From positions 112,296 through 176,295 of the forward strand of contig JANQBS010000072.1 of the NCBI GenBank assembly GCA_033085395.1: DNA of 64,000 nucleotides, given 5' to 3'. Both the position numbers and the translations under genes were made by a program. The notes below the pieces were generated by a model, which saw only the letters and a list, made by a program, of their open reading frames with translations, was not told the origin of the DNA and did no database searches. The stretch is from Xanthoparmelia taractica. Its lineage: Eukaryota > Ascomycota > Lecanoromycetes > Lecanorales > Parmeliaceae. Of this stretch, positions 24,433 to 35,672 are shown piece by piece (the first letter of the stretch is position 1; each line of letters begins with the position of its first letter).

Positions 24433-26570
24433 ATGGCAAGACTCAATAATCATTTAGACAGTGACGATGAGCTCCCGGAGCTTTCTAGCATCTTAGGACT
24501 TCGAACAGAGGCCATTATCAGAACTCAGCCCAAGACTCCGCGGCAGGAGAACGGAGACATAGAATTTCAAGAAAAGGAGACACAGAATCTGCCAACGGAG
24601 AGTCTATTAACAGAAAAGTCTGCAACCGGTCAAAGAATCCTCACCGAAGTCTACTCAGTTAAGCCGCAGTCCAGGAGGCAACGGCCTCTGGGGGATCTTA
24701 CGCAAGCCCACGTCAACTCCCTGCTCCTCCCTGTGTCCGACGTATCAGTCAACAACTCAAAGCAGCACGAAGATCACAACATAGACGCATTCGACAGCGT
24801 AGCAACTCATGCCCGTCCAAGGAGATTGGCCAACGGTTCTGCGGACTATAGCAGGCTCGCTAAGGTTTCGGCCAACACAGTCAAACTGACGCATCATGAT
24901 GACTGTTCTTACACGGACCTTTCTGGTTTCATCGTGCCTGACTCTGCTAGTGATGAAGAGTCACTGGCATCAAGGTTGCCAAAGGAGAACACGGCGAAGG
25001 AGAAGAACAGACAACAACAGAAACAGAAGAATCGACCCTCAAAGAGTCTAACAGCAAACCTTCATGAACAACAGCCCCAATCAAACACACGACAGTCCTC
25101 TGGAACGGCTGATATGACCTTGCCTGAAGAGAAGAATAGAAATACAACGTGCCTGGAGTCTCTATCAAGCAATGAACCGTTCAAGCTGCTTGGAGCACAT
25201 TCCAACCTAAATGACCGTCTCGTATTGTAGGTTCTATTTCTGTATTAACCATCGCAACAGCTAAGTACCGCGAAGCTCCCTTCCCGGATTGACGTCGCCA
25301 TACGAATCCGAGGACAAATACCACTCTCTCACTCCTCCCTCGAGTCCATCGACGTCAAAATTGAATTCACCTTCCAAGCGGTATCGAATCCCTCCTTCAC
25401 CCCACCGGCCGAGTATAGATGCCTTCTGGAGCCAAGATGTTATCAACGATTGGAACGAGCAGTACTCGCCTAGGAAAATCGTCGACTCTCCACGTAGATT
25501 TCGACCTCATTATGTGGATGAAGATGAATTGTCACCTTCTGAATTTCCCCACAAGAGTGTCTCCAAAAGCCCGGCAAAAAAAGACAAGAAACTTTTCAAG
25601 CAGCGTAAACTGTTTGATGAAACAAAACACGAGCTCGCCGTCACGTTTCTAGCCGAAGTTGATCGTACAATTACTAATGGGCAGGTCGCTTCGATGGCAG
25701 ATTCAACTGGAGGTATCCGAATTATCTGGAGTAAGAAGCTCTCGTCCACAGCGGGCAGAGCGAATTGGAGGCGGGAGGCCATTCGCTCAAAGAATGCTGG
25801 TGGATCTGTATCGGACACTAGTTATCGTCATCACGCATCCATCGAGCTCGCCGAGAAAGTTATTGACAATGAGGGTCAACTCAGTCCTAATCACATTATA
25901 CTAGAAATAAGCTGACATGACCTCAAGCTCGTCTTACCAACGTGATAGCACATGAATACTGCCACCTGGCCAACTTCATGATCAGCGGCATCAAGGATAA
26001 CCCCCATGGCAAAGACTTCAAAGAATGGTAAATCTTCTCTCTGCTCCTCTCGCTACCCCATCAGGACCTTATTACTGAGACGCCCTTTTCAATTTTAGGG
26101 CACGCAAGTGCACTAATGCTTTCTCCCACCGCGCCATCAACGTCACAACAAAACATACCTATACCATTACCTACAAGTACATCTGGACTTGCATGTCGCC
26201 TACATGTGGATCAGAGTATAAGAGGCATAGCAAGTCAATCGATCCGTCGAAACATTCATGCGGCAACTGCAAAGGGAAATTGTTACAGGTGCAGCCAACG
26301 CCTAGGAAGGGGGTAGGGGAAGGTAAACGAAGTGAATATCAGGATTTCGTCAAACGAGAAAACCAGCGGGTACGGCTCGAAAACCCGGGGGCTGGTTTCG
26401 GGAAAATCATGTCCATCTTAAGGAGAGATTTCAAGGAGCATAAGAGGAAAGAGGTAGAGTGGGCGAATGGCGTTGACGAAAATTGCGACTCGAAGAAGAC
26501 TGAACCGAATGAGCCCGAATATCTGGAACCTGTGGTTAGAAAGTTGAATTTTTTAGATCTAGGATCCTGA
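24433..26570 (+). CDS. SprT-like metalloprotease with HMG-like tail (GCNA/ACRC type)
   Basis: Four exons, 24433-25226, 25276-25874, 25928-26027 and 26099-26570, encode 654 residues. The first 300 or so residues are acidic, hydrophilic and probably disordered. The SprT domain follows: residues 473-477 form the zinc protease motif HEYCH, then GKDFKEWARKC and a four-cysteine zinc ribbon (CMSPTC ... CGNCKGK). The last 100 residues (YQDFVKRENQRVRLENPGA...) resemble an HMG-box-like helix bundle. Disordered N-terminus plus SprT plus zinc ribbon plus HMG-like tail is the plan of GCNA/ACRC proteins, which cut DNA-protein crosslinks in the nucleus. Intron 1 (25227-25275) has a weaker acceptor (GCGAAG), so that border is the least certain. 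Confidence 0.85.
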
Positions 26571-26747
26571 CTTTGCCATACCTGTCTGGGGATATTGCAT
26601 TGCGGGCATTACACTCGCATCGTGCATATCCGCACTCTCTAGGCACCACCGTCGCCTACCCTTCGTTTTGCTGAACATTGTATCTTGAAGCACGGTGGCA
26701 ATTACTTTATCGCATATCAGAGTTATTCTCAGTTTTCTGCTCCTAAC

Positions 26748-27685
26748 CTACTCGCCGCTGAACAGGCCCCAGTCTTTGATCATGAAGCTCGTCACAATCT
26801 GGTGGTGCATGTTCCGTGCTTCCTGTTCAATCTCCTGTTGTGTTATTCCGGCTGCTGTTGAGTTTAAAGTTCGGCCATCCGCCTCACCTACGATATAAGG
26901 TGTGTTCAACGTTATGACTATATCCGTGCTCTGCTCCACCAGCCGGATTAGAGTGATGTGGATGTCGGTATGAGCAGGGGCGGGAGCCTTTGCGGCTACA
27001 GTCGAAGCAGGAGGTTTGGTAACTGCTGTGAGAGCAAGAATGGGTGTGGTAGACCTGTGGAGGAGCCAGGGTGTCAGGAAAGGTTTGAGAAAGAAATTGA
27101 CAGGAGCTTCATCAAGTATGATATATGTATGTACCCAGAATGATTCATGATCCCATGCATGTAAGAAAATGTAAGAAGACGAAAGCTTACGGGAAGTGCG
27201 GCAGCTCTAGATTTTCAACAATAGACAATGTATTCTGAGTGTCCGTTTCTGCGACGATGTCGGCGAGGTGGTACTCTAAGGCCTCTTTGTCGGTTGACAA
27301 ATGAGAGACTCGCTCGGTGATATCGAAAGTCAGGGATGTGAAGCCATTCTTGTCGAGGTAGACTTCTTGATTGTCTGGAACTTGGCGAATCTTACTGTGG
27401 GAGGAAGGAGGGTCAGCTGATGCAGGATATGAAGCAATTACCCCAGGTATCAAAGTTGGTCCTCGTACTGCGAAGCATGGACCGCGGAGTAGCCTGGCTG
27501 GCTTTTCGAACCGGTACGAACGAGTCTGGGCAAAGAATCAAGCAAGAAATGGTAGTGGCGACTATGAATCTTCTCCAAGCAGTGAGCTGACCAGACATTT
27601 CATACCTGACATCGGTAAAGTTGACGGGTATGTTGGCTGTGATGGCACCGCCAAACAATTCTACGTGGTTGAACACTGTTGTCAT
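26748..27685 (-). CDS. MOG1: Mog1-like Ran-binding nuclear import factor
   Basis: Three exons, 27685-27606, 27394-27191 and 27054-26748, encode 196 residues, the normal length for Mog1. The start ELFGGAITANIPVNFTDVS and the block IRQVPDNQEVYLDKNGF are the conserved Mog1 surface. Mog1 binds Ran-GTPase and promotes nucleotide release during nuclear protein import. The first intron, 211 bp, is long for this window, and it contains other GT and AG sites; any inner exon tried brings a stop, so direct joining of exons 1 and 2 is favoured. The gene is convergent with the SprT-like gene (177 bp apart) and divergent from SLD2. Confidence 0.88.
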
Positions 27686-28179
27686 GATATGCGACTAGCC
27701 TGAGTCGACGGCTCAATACCAAAGAGGAGAAGGGCAGTTGAGTTTACGGAAAGGCTGATGGACATATGAGAGGAAGCTGGTCCAGATACCACTGAGATGG
27801 TTGGGCTTGATGGATTAGCTTGTTTTACGACATCAGACGTGCAGGATTCACTGGCGGGGCCGGACAGAGAGTAAAGTACCTATGGAATCGACTCAGCCTG
27901 CCATCAGTGGAGAGTTTGTCCATACTATACCTGAGTCTCGTCATTCCAAGAACAACAACATCTTTTTGCCTCAATTCCTCAGACGTCACGGACGTACATG
28001 TATCTAAGATAGGTACCTTACCAGCAGCTAACCCTTTCAGCTTATCCGAAGATTACCCGCGGAAAGGCTGTCTGGTGGAGGACGCGTTTCACTCCGTGTG
28101 TGATCCTATTCCACCAACCCACCAGTCAGGACCAATTCGCTCTATTTTATTTATTGGTTTGAGACCTCATACCATCATC
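27686..28179. promoter_or_regulatory. divergent promoter between MOG1 and SLD2
   Basis: About 490 bp lie between the two start codons. Pairs such as GACGTCA-like CAGACGTCACGGACGT near 27980-27996 contain two overlapping ACGT cores. Which factor binds is not known from sequence. Confidence 0.4.
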
Positions 28180-29696
28180 ATGGATAGCTGGAATGATGCA
28201 ATTGCTACAGAGAGTCATACATTGGCAAAAAGACTCCGCTTGGAGCTGAAGGAGTGGGAGCAATCTTTCGCAGCGGCCCACCAAGGCCGCAAAGCCGGAC
28301 GCGAAGACATCAAGCAGCATCCCGAGATAGGTTAGAAGCTCTCACTTTGCTACCTTTCAGCATCATCTACTGAGTCAATCAAGCACACAAGTACAAACAG
28401 TACGACGGATTGCGAAAAGCTCCTTCAAAGCAACCTGCCACTCATGACGCCACTCCCTCAAAAAGGCGCTCTACTACCAATTCATACCCTGTTTCCTCAT
28501 CCCGCTCTCCATACAAGCGTTCGAAGCACGCTCACCCTGTCCACTCTGCAACGGATCTTTCGCGTGAACCGCCATCTCCTCAGCACTTGTCTCCTAGGAC
28601 CCTCCGCACATCGATTGGGCCTACACCACAGAAGGATGGCCAAGTCCTTGGGCTCTTCCATCAACTTTCCGCAGACTCAATCTCGCAGACGCCTTCCAAA
28701 CGAAAAGCACTTCAATCGGTAGGATATAATCTGCTGGCAACACCCTCTAAGCGCACCCGATCGAAAGATCGAGCGGACACAGGAGAAACACACGAAAGGT
28801 CTCCTCTGAGCGGTGCCAAGAGCAAATTTCTCAATGACCTCCTCACACCTCCTACCCGCCGCACGACGGATTGTGTCAATCCAACTCCGCGGAGTGCAGG
28901 ATCGAAGCGGAGATTCGATGACACACCGGCCTTTCTGAGACGAGATAATCGACGTGCTGACGTGGGAAAGGAGAACATATTAGGAGATGAAGAGGGAGTC
29001 TCATGGAGTCCAATAGCCATCCGAAAATTGCCCAAGACTGCTGGTCGGGGTCTGAGCGCACTTGTGCGAGGATTGCGGGAGATGGAGGATGAAGGATTAG
29101 ACGAGGAGCTGGATATGCTGAGAGAGATGGAAGGCGAAAGTGCTTTCAGAAACCACATGGGTCAGCCCAAAATTTTTGTCAACGATAGCCAGAGGCCTGA
29201 TATGCCTCTTGGGCCCGACGGTGGCCTTGAGAGCGATGAAGATGGCTTGGAACATGCTGACGATGGAAAAGGGAGGGACGGCAAGCCATTGAAGGTGTGG
29301 AAGAAGAAAGGGCAAAAGCGGATGACAAGAAGGGTGCTCATGAAGCCAAGTACTGCAAAATGGAAGCCCGAACCGGCTTGGAAAGTCAGCCCAGCCAATG
29401 GACATGGAGAAGATGGTCTTGCTGAGACACAGACACAGACACCGATAGCTGGTCGATCGACAGACTATGGCTGCGGCAGCGATGAATGTGAAGACATAGA
29501 AGGGGGTCAAGGAGCAACGGAGATTGAAAACAGTAGAAAGCATGCTCTCGACAATGGGTTCGAACTGAACAATGGATCAGCAAAAAGCGTGAAGAAGAAA
29601 ATTAGCGCAACAGCGCATGCCAACTTCAGAGCGCTCAAAATCAAAAACAAGCAGTCGAAGGTGAAGAAGGGTGGCAGATTCGGACGGAAAAGGTGA
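28180..29696 (+). CDS. SLD2: DNA replication regulator Sld2
   Basis: Two exons, 28180-28330 and 28384-29696, give 487 residues. The N-terminus holds the conserved Sld2 motif: LKEWEQSFAAAHQGRKAG, then REDIKQHPEIAHKYKQYDGL across the intron. Sld2 (Drc1), once phosphorylated by CDK, binds Dpb11 and helps load the replicative helicase at origins. Many S/T-P sites (for example TPSKR, SPYK, TPQK) lie in residues 60-250, as expected of a CDK target. The C-terminus is basic (KSVKKK ... KKGGRFGRKR). The start codon directly precedes the conserved motif, as in homologues. Confidence 0.93.
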
Positions 29697-29973
29697 TTGA
29701 GACCCAGATGCAAAGCTGGCGTCTACCCTATTAAAGCTACCCTTTAATTCATCGGTCGCTCAAACAACCTACATTACTCTCCAGGCGTGGGTTCGGAGAG
29801 AACGCCCCACGCGACATGCCACGTCCCAGAAGCTCCACCAGACCTCCCGGCGGTTGCGTCGATGCTCAAAGACTTGACATATGATAGTCCCAGTACCATT
29901 TGTCATTGATTGGAAAATGTCCTATGACGGTCTCTAATCGTTCCTCAGAGGTTGAGCCGCGGATAGGTCATGC

Positions 29974-31017
29974 TCAACCGGGATCGGAAGGGTACTGCCT
30001 CCTAGGTCTTGCGGAATGACGGCGGTATGGGGCATAGCGGTCACTGGGTCGAGAAGTGCGAACCGGGGCCTTTGTTTGGGCTGAGCCGACCCTGTATTCC
30101 TGTCCAGGCATCGCGCAATGAGTGTTGTATTGCACGTGGCGATCCCAGTCATCCAACGTCTTGTATAGACTTCGGAGCCAAGCCTTGAGCTCATGTAGAA
30201 ACAAACGGGTATTGTCTCTCCCTAGAAATTCCTGCAACATATCTTCCGCCTGACACCCTTTGACATCGACGGTTTTCAAGATCGCGACGATATACTCGAG
30301 CAGGAACTCCGCGTTATTTTTTCTTTTAGCGACCCGCTCCTCTCCAACAGTTTCGGAACTCAGAAATTGAAATACCTGTAACTCTCTTCGTATCCATTTC
30401 TTTGCACGGGAGACTAGCTCTTGATCTTGGACGAACAGCTGAGGTGTTAGATTTTGAAACCTTGAGAGCCGATTCGAGCCAACATGAAATGAGTAGAGCC
30501 GAAGGCTGTAAATTTCCTTACGACGCAGTAGAGCGGCATCTGGGTTCACCAGAGGTTGACTCTGATGTCCCCGCAGCCTCCAGCTGGAGATCCGCCGTTG
30601 GTCATGGATGTTATTGAGACGAGAGGGTCCCAAAGGAACAACGCTCGTCGATTCCTCTCTTGTGTTCGATGTTACTGTGTATACTTTGAAGTCCTCTGGC
30701 GACTTCCACTGGTATTCCAATAAGCGCACTTCAGTGTTGCCTGGCTCCTGTTAGCCTAGCTATTTTCGCCGAGAGGAATCAACTGATGTGCGCAAACATA
30801 AAGGACAGGTAGAGCGCTCTTGAGGCCAGCTGACAAGGCACAGGAAGTCGAAACTGTGATGGCGACACGGCGAGGCAACAGCTCTCTCAGAGACAGTATC
30901 AAGACAGATGACGCAAAGGTCGATACTGCCTACTCCTCCTGTAGTTGCTTTGATCCCTTCGAAAGCCTTGCCTAACACCTTAGGCATCGTGTTGTTATTC
31001 TTCCTCTCCTCGTCCAT
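29974..31017 (-). CDS. RING finger protein, probable E3 ubiquitin ligase
   Basis: Two exons, 31017-30784 and 30747-29974, give 335 residues. A RING finger spans residues 35-74 (CVIC, C51-R-H53, C60, CPLC). The next block, LLEYQWKSPEDFKVY, and the helical part from RLYSFHVGSN to LLEYIVAILKTVD are typical of a fungal family that resembles the RING-proximal part of Topors-type ligases. The position normally Cys between H53 and C60 is Asp57. The two exons must be joined by removing only 36 nt (30748-30783), which holds two in-frame stops and is bounded by GT and AG; otherwise the gene is broken. Substrates are unknown. The C-terminus is Arg/Ser rich. Confidence 0.8.
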
Positions 31018-31324
31018 GCGCAGCTCCCGGATTAGTACACCCGAATTGGAGAGTTGAGAGTTGAGAATCAAGGCTCAAAAGAACCAAATGTTTTGCGCCA
31101 CAGCTTGGCGCGCTAGACCAAGAGCGGGAAGAGCTTTTCTTCTGAAGCAGTCAAGGATGTCAATCAGAATCGCGCCTTATTTGATTCTTTCTCTCGACTG
31201 TGCTGTACTGTACGTTCGTGATATTGCCCAGATATGATCAATGACCTATGGTCCAAGTATGACCTAGAGCTTCATGATAAGGCCTCGCCTTGAGAAAATG
31301 ATCACGCCCCTCACCAATGGGTCA
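31018..31324. promoter_or_regulatory. divergent promoter between the RING gene and the SAK-HAD gene
   Basis: Roughly 300 bp separate the two start codons. No coding sequence. No specific element is recognised. Confidence 0.4.
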
Positions 31325-33186
31325 ATGAATCAGCGCAAGGTGGTTTCCCATACTCTCACTGGCCTGAAAAGATGGTCGTGCCATAGCGGAGAGCTGCCAC
31401 GTAGGCTTCATCTCCTTCTCCCGCTCTGTAAGTAAGTACTAAGTCAAAAACAGCTATCGACCAGGTGAAAGCTCTACATGTCTACGACTTTGATAATACC
31501 TGTAAGAGCTTCTACCGCTCCGCCAAGTTACCTCCAGAACGGTGCTTACCTGTTTCAGTATTCATGAGTCCGTTACCGAACCAGAAGCTCTGGAATGGAC
31601 AAACCGTAGGCTTCTTACAGACCCAAGAATGCTTCGTCAACGGGGGTTGGTGGCATGACAAGCGTATCCTCGAGGCCACGGGCGAAGGGATTGAAAAGGA
31701 AGAGCCAAGGGCATGGGAGGGCTGGTGGAATGAACAAATTGTACGCTATGAAGATGATCTTAGATGGTCACGGTTGACGAAGATAAGGTCGACCTCGTGG
31801 GACTCAGTATTAAACAGAATGGCGCGCTGACTGTCCTGTTGACGGGACGCGGGGAGCAAAATTTCGGTGACCTGATCAAACGCATTGTTGCCAGCAAGAG
31901 CCTTCCTTTCGACATGATTTGCTTGAAACCACAGGCTGGTCCGAACAATGAGCGATTTCGCTCAACGATGATGTACAAACAGGCTGTCCTCGAAGACTTA
32001 GTACACACGTACAGAAACGCGGACGAGATACGGATATACGAAGATAGACCAAAACAGTATGCCATTTTCTGATGGACCTCGTATGCAATACTAATACCTT
32101 TTCAGTACCAGGGGTTTTCGTGACTTTTTTGAGATTTTCAACGCGAATCTTCTATCCCCTGCGGGGCAAATCTCTCGGAAACCTATAACAGCTGAGGTGA
32201 TCCAAGTCGCAGATCAAGTGAGAACTCTTGACCCAGTCGTCGAGACCTCCGAAGTCCAGCGTATGATCAACGACCACAACACTCATAACAAAGCCGGCCG
32301 GAATCTCGAGATCAAGCGCACAGTCTTCTATACCGGCTATCTGATAGCACCCATGGACACCGCCAAGCTCCTTACTCTCGTCAAGCTACATCCCAACATA
32401 CCCGAGACCGATGTCAAATTCCTTGCGAATAACATTCTCATCACGTTTGGTCCTGCCCAATCAGCTCTTCTCAATAAAGTTGGAGGTATTGGTTACAAGC
32501 AAACTTGGCAAGTGACTGGCTTTGCTTCTCATGAATCTAAGATTTGGGCTGCGCGTGTCTCTCCTGTTCCACCTATATCGGTGTACCACACGGATAATAA
32601 TGTTCCCTTAGTCCTTTTGGCTCACCACAAGACCGCTCGGCCTGGGGACGCTAATCGGATTCAAAATTGGCAGCCAGTCAGTGCAGATAAGCAATACGTG
32701 TTCCAGACCACCGTCGGCGAGAAAGTGCAGCTTCGAGTCGAGCCTGAGACGGAAGGCGAAAGTGAGTATGACAGTCTGTTCGACCGGCGGAACCTCAAGA
32801 GGCGGTATAGTCCGCAGCCTGGACCCCAGCAACCCAGTAGGAACGGCCACAGTATTGACGAGAACCGGAGACCCAACGGCGGGAATGGACATAGAGGCGG
32901 CAATCAGAATCGAGGTCGCGGCGGCGGTGGTGGGCGAGGCGGTGGCAGTAATCATAATAGAGGTGGGAGAGGAAGCGGTCCTGGTCGAGGCGGAGGTGGT
33001 AACAACAGAGGAAGGGGAGGTGGGCAAAGAGGAGCCTACAGATCTCTCGACGACATGGGCTCTGGTGGTGGTCGCTATAACGCACAGAGAGGAGAGCCTA
33101 ATTACGATGATTATGTCCAGGGTGGGGACAGCTACAATACGGCATTTCCTGCACTGGGCGGCGGAGGTTTACCTTATGGCAAGTAA
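31325..33186 (+). CDS. HAD-superfamily Swiss Army Knife RNA-repair-like protein with RGG tail
   Basis: Five exons, 31325-31400, 31454-31501, 31559-31740, 31788-32056 and 32106-33186, give 551 residues. The N-terminus has the family motif LKRWSC and then the HAD catalytic box VYDFDNTLF (residues about 33-41), followed by P.PKLWNG-like and FVNGGWWHD blocks, LTGR (HAD motif II) and IYEDRP (motif IV region). This is the SAK HAD domain proposed by comparative work to act in RNA repair; activity is not proven. After about residue 410 the protein becomes an RGG/Gly-rich tail (RGRGGGGGRGGGS) suited to RNA binding, ending in YNTAFPALGGGGLPYGK. Exon 2 is only 48 nt. Confidence 0.85.
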
Positions 33187-33716
33187 AACTTGTACGATGT
33201 CTTCTCCATAGGATTCAGGGTACGGGCTAAACCAACATTGAAGCCAGTGGACGGGAGGAACATTAGAATGAGAGCCTTAAGAGGCCATAGGTAGACTGTC
33301 TCATGGGGACTGCCCAGGCGTCATGGTCGTGCTTGTCATGTTCTTTGTTGATACTCCATACGCGTTTGTATATACTCCATGTTATGCATTATGTATAATG
33401 ATGCTTCTCCCGTCTCTACAGCCACAACCCATGGCTGGGTTTCTGGGATGAAGTCTGAAAAAGCACATCGCTTTCTGATGTTGGTATCTGCTCGCTCCAA
33501 ATCCCGGGAAATGCAACACAGATCGGCCGAGAAGATGGCCTAAACGCGCTGTACAGTCGGTATAAAGATGAGGAAGGGTATATGTGAGTCGTCTGTCTTC
33601 TTCGCGTTCACCGCACATAATGCTCACTGAAATGGGTCGAACCCGATTGTCTGTTGTTTCCAATGTCCTTGTCCTGCGTTCATTTTTCCAACCACACTTC
33701 TCGATCGCGCAATCAA
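33187..33716. other. convergent intergenic region
   Basis: 3' flanks of the SAK-HAD gene (+) and of the FIG1 gene (-). A repeated TATACTCCAT occurs at 33350-33380. No gene recognised. Confidence 0.4.
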
Positions 33717-34695
33717 TCAATCATCCGTCAACTGATCCAAGATCCTAATACTCAAAATCATGACCAACAGTCCAATCGTGACAATGATCAGTAGTGCAAA
33801 TCCAAACCATCCCAGGATCATGGCGGCAGTCCCCACTCCACTCTTTACGCTCCCATTACCTAAGTCTTGAGCGATCGTACTTGCTCCCACGGACGCCGTG
33901 TGTTGCCACAGGACGGATACGAGTACGAAAACGGAGGCGACGAAGATGAGCGCGAGGGCGACTTGAGAGACTGGGCGTGAGGGGAAAGGTTTAACTTCTC
34001 GGTCGGAGCCGTTATCGTCGTGCTCTTCGTGCCAACCAGGAAACGTGGCAAGGAGAAGGAAGCAGACGAACGCAAGGACAATAGCGACGATTCTGAAAAG
34101 GGTACGTCAGCAACCCTTTCACCGAAAGAACAGGCAGGAAGGAAACTCACATCAAATATGGAAACACGATACTATCCTTGAAAGTATTTGCCACCCATAT
34201 CAGGTTCAGAGGATCCTGGTCCACCGACACCTGCGTGGCCAAACTCGATGCATTGTTGCTGCACAAAAATGCTCCACCGTCCGGATTGATGCATATGCCA
34301 AAGTAGCCAACGCGAACTTCGAGTTGTGCTTGTCCAACAATGTTGGCAATTGCCGTTGTAACACCGGGGTCAACTTGTGAGGGATCGAAGCTGGGCGGGT
34401 AGGACTTGTAATAGAGGGATATTAGGAATATGCTGGGAATCAAGGGCGAAGAGGAGGAGCAGCCTGCCAGCAGAAGTGCTGGATTGAAGTCAGTTAGGAG
34501 CACCGGCGGAGTAGATTTTTGGGGAGACTCACAGAGAAGGATGATGGCTATGGCAATCAGGATCATGAGAACATGGTGATAGCCGAGGAATGGCAGGACG
34601 CCTGAAGTCCAGTGTCAGCTACGGACATCTTTGGTGCCGAGTCTTTGTTAGCAAGACATACGCCGAAAGCTCATGACAAATCTCATGTTTGCCAT
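33717..34695 (-). CDS. FIG1: Fig1-domain membrane protein (Ca2+ regulator, four-pass)
   Basis: Four exons, 34695-34662, 34601-34533, 34478-34151 and 34092-33717, give 268 residues. Helices: one at residues 16-38 (LGYHHVLMILIAIAIILL), and three in the C-terminal half (VAIVLAFVCFLLLA; ALALIFVASVFVLVSVLW; GWFGFALLIIVTIGLLVMIL). The extracellular loop has GQAQLEVRVGYFGICI and DPLNLIWVANTFKD, the Fig1 signature. Fig1 proteins act in low-affinity calcium uptake and cell fusion during mating in yeast. The segment FPGWHEE...REVKPFPSRPVSQ between helices 2 and 3 is a cytoplasmic loop. Exon 1 encodes just 11 residues. Confidence 0.9.
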
Positions 34696-35672
34696 CTTGA
34701 CGGTCGTTTGGCTTCACCGTCAGCCTCAGTGAACAGCCGTGGCAGTTACGGCAGCTACCCTCTCAGCGCACCTGTCCTTCGAAAAGGACAATGTATATGT
34801 CCGCTCAAACTCGGGAAATAGCTTTAAATTGTAGGTGGAATGTTTGTGGCAGATGGATTGAGGAATGTGGGCGAGCTAGATTCTGGTTGTTTTGCGCTGA
34901 GCAGAGTATGGTTGGCAGAAATAATTGTACATGGATTTGGGGAGATTGCTCAAGAGAGAGAGTGTGTTGTGTCTGACTAATTTAATGTGCGAATAGTGGT
35001 TGTAATAGTAGTAGTAGTAGCAGCATTATGGGTAAGTCAGGCGTCGTTGAAAGGGGAAGGGTGGAAGATATGTTGCAATCATCCGAGTAGAGTTGTAGAG
35101 TTGTAGAATTGTAGAATGGTAGAATGGTGGAATGGTAGAATGGTAGAATGGTAGAGTTGTAGATTTCTCCTTGATACTCATCGACTAGGATACTGATACT
35201 TTATGCAAAGCGGCGTGGCGGGCTTCCAAAAAAAAAAAAGGTGGCAGGTGGCAGGTGTTTACTTCTGCAAGCCTGCCGGTTGCTATGGGACACTCTGCAC
35301 TGTGCTGTAAAGGGAAAGGCGCACCTTTTAAGATCCTCGCTAACCTATACACCATGTCCCTTGAGGTAAAGTGCGTGCTTACTCACGGTGACCCTAAGGT
35401 ACCTACTTCTAGCCTCGTAGGGCTATGAAGTACCACAGTAAAGTTGATTCGGTATCATCTGTCGTGACAATACACACTGCCACATAGCTGCCCAACAACT
35501 CCATGCGCTCAGTAGAAGAAGCTTCTGCTTTTCCTCCTCCTCCTCCTTCTTCTTCTTCATCATCTTATTTTTAAGCCTCTGCATTCCCTTTTCCTTCTTT
35601 TCCGACAACCATTGAGGTGCGCTTTCTATATCTACACGAAAAAGGAAGGCGATAATTGAACGCGCCAACAGG
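34696..35672. other. intergenic, FIG1 promoter and 3' flank of the NDUFA9 gene
   Basis: Includes an 8-bp tandem repeat (35087-35166), listed separately, an A-run at 35229-35239 and a CCT/CTT run at 35532-35558. No coding sequence is recognised. Confidence 0.45.
35087..35166 (+). repeat. 8-bp minisatellite, ten units
   Basis: Ten consecutive units of GTAGARTK (variants GTAGAGTT, GTAGAATT, GTAGAATG, GTGGAATG) can be read without gaps. The central units are the most uniform, which fits slippage. Confidence 0.9.

Noticed and set aside
32608..33085. Several open frames on the minus strand opposite the SAK-HAD gene
   Set aside because: They mirror the Gly-rich RGG tail of the real gene and show no family motif.
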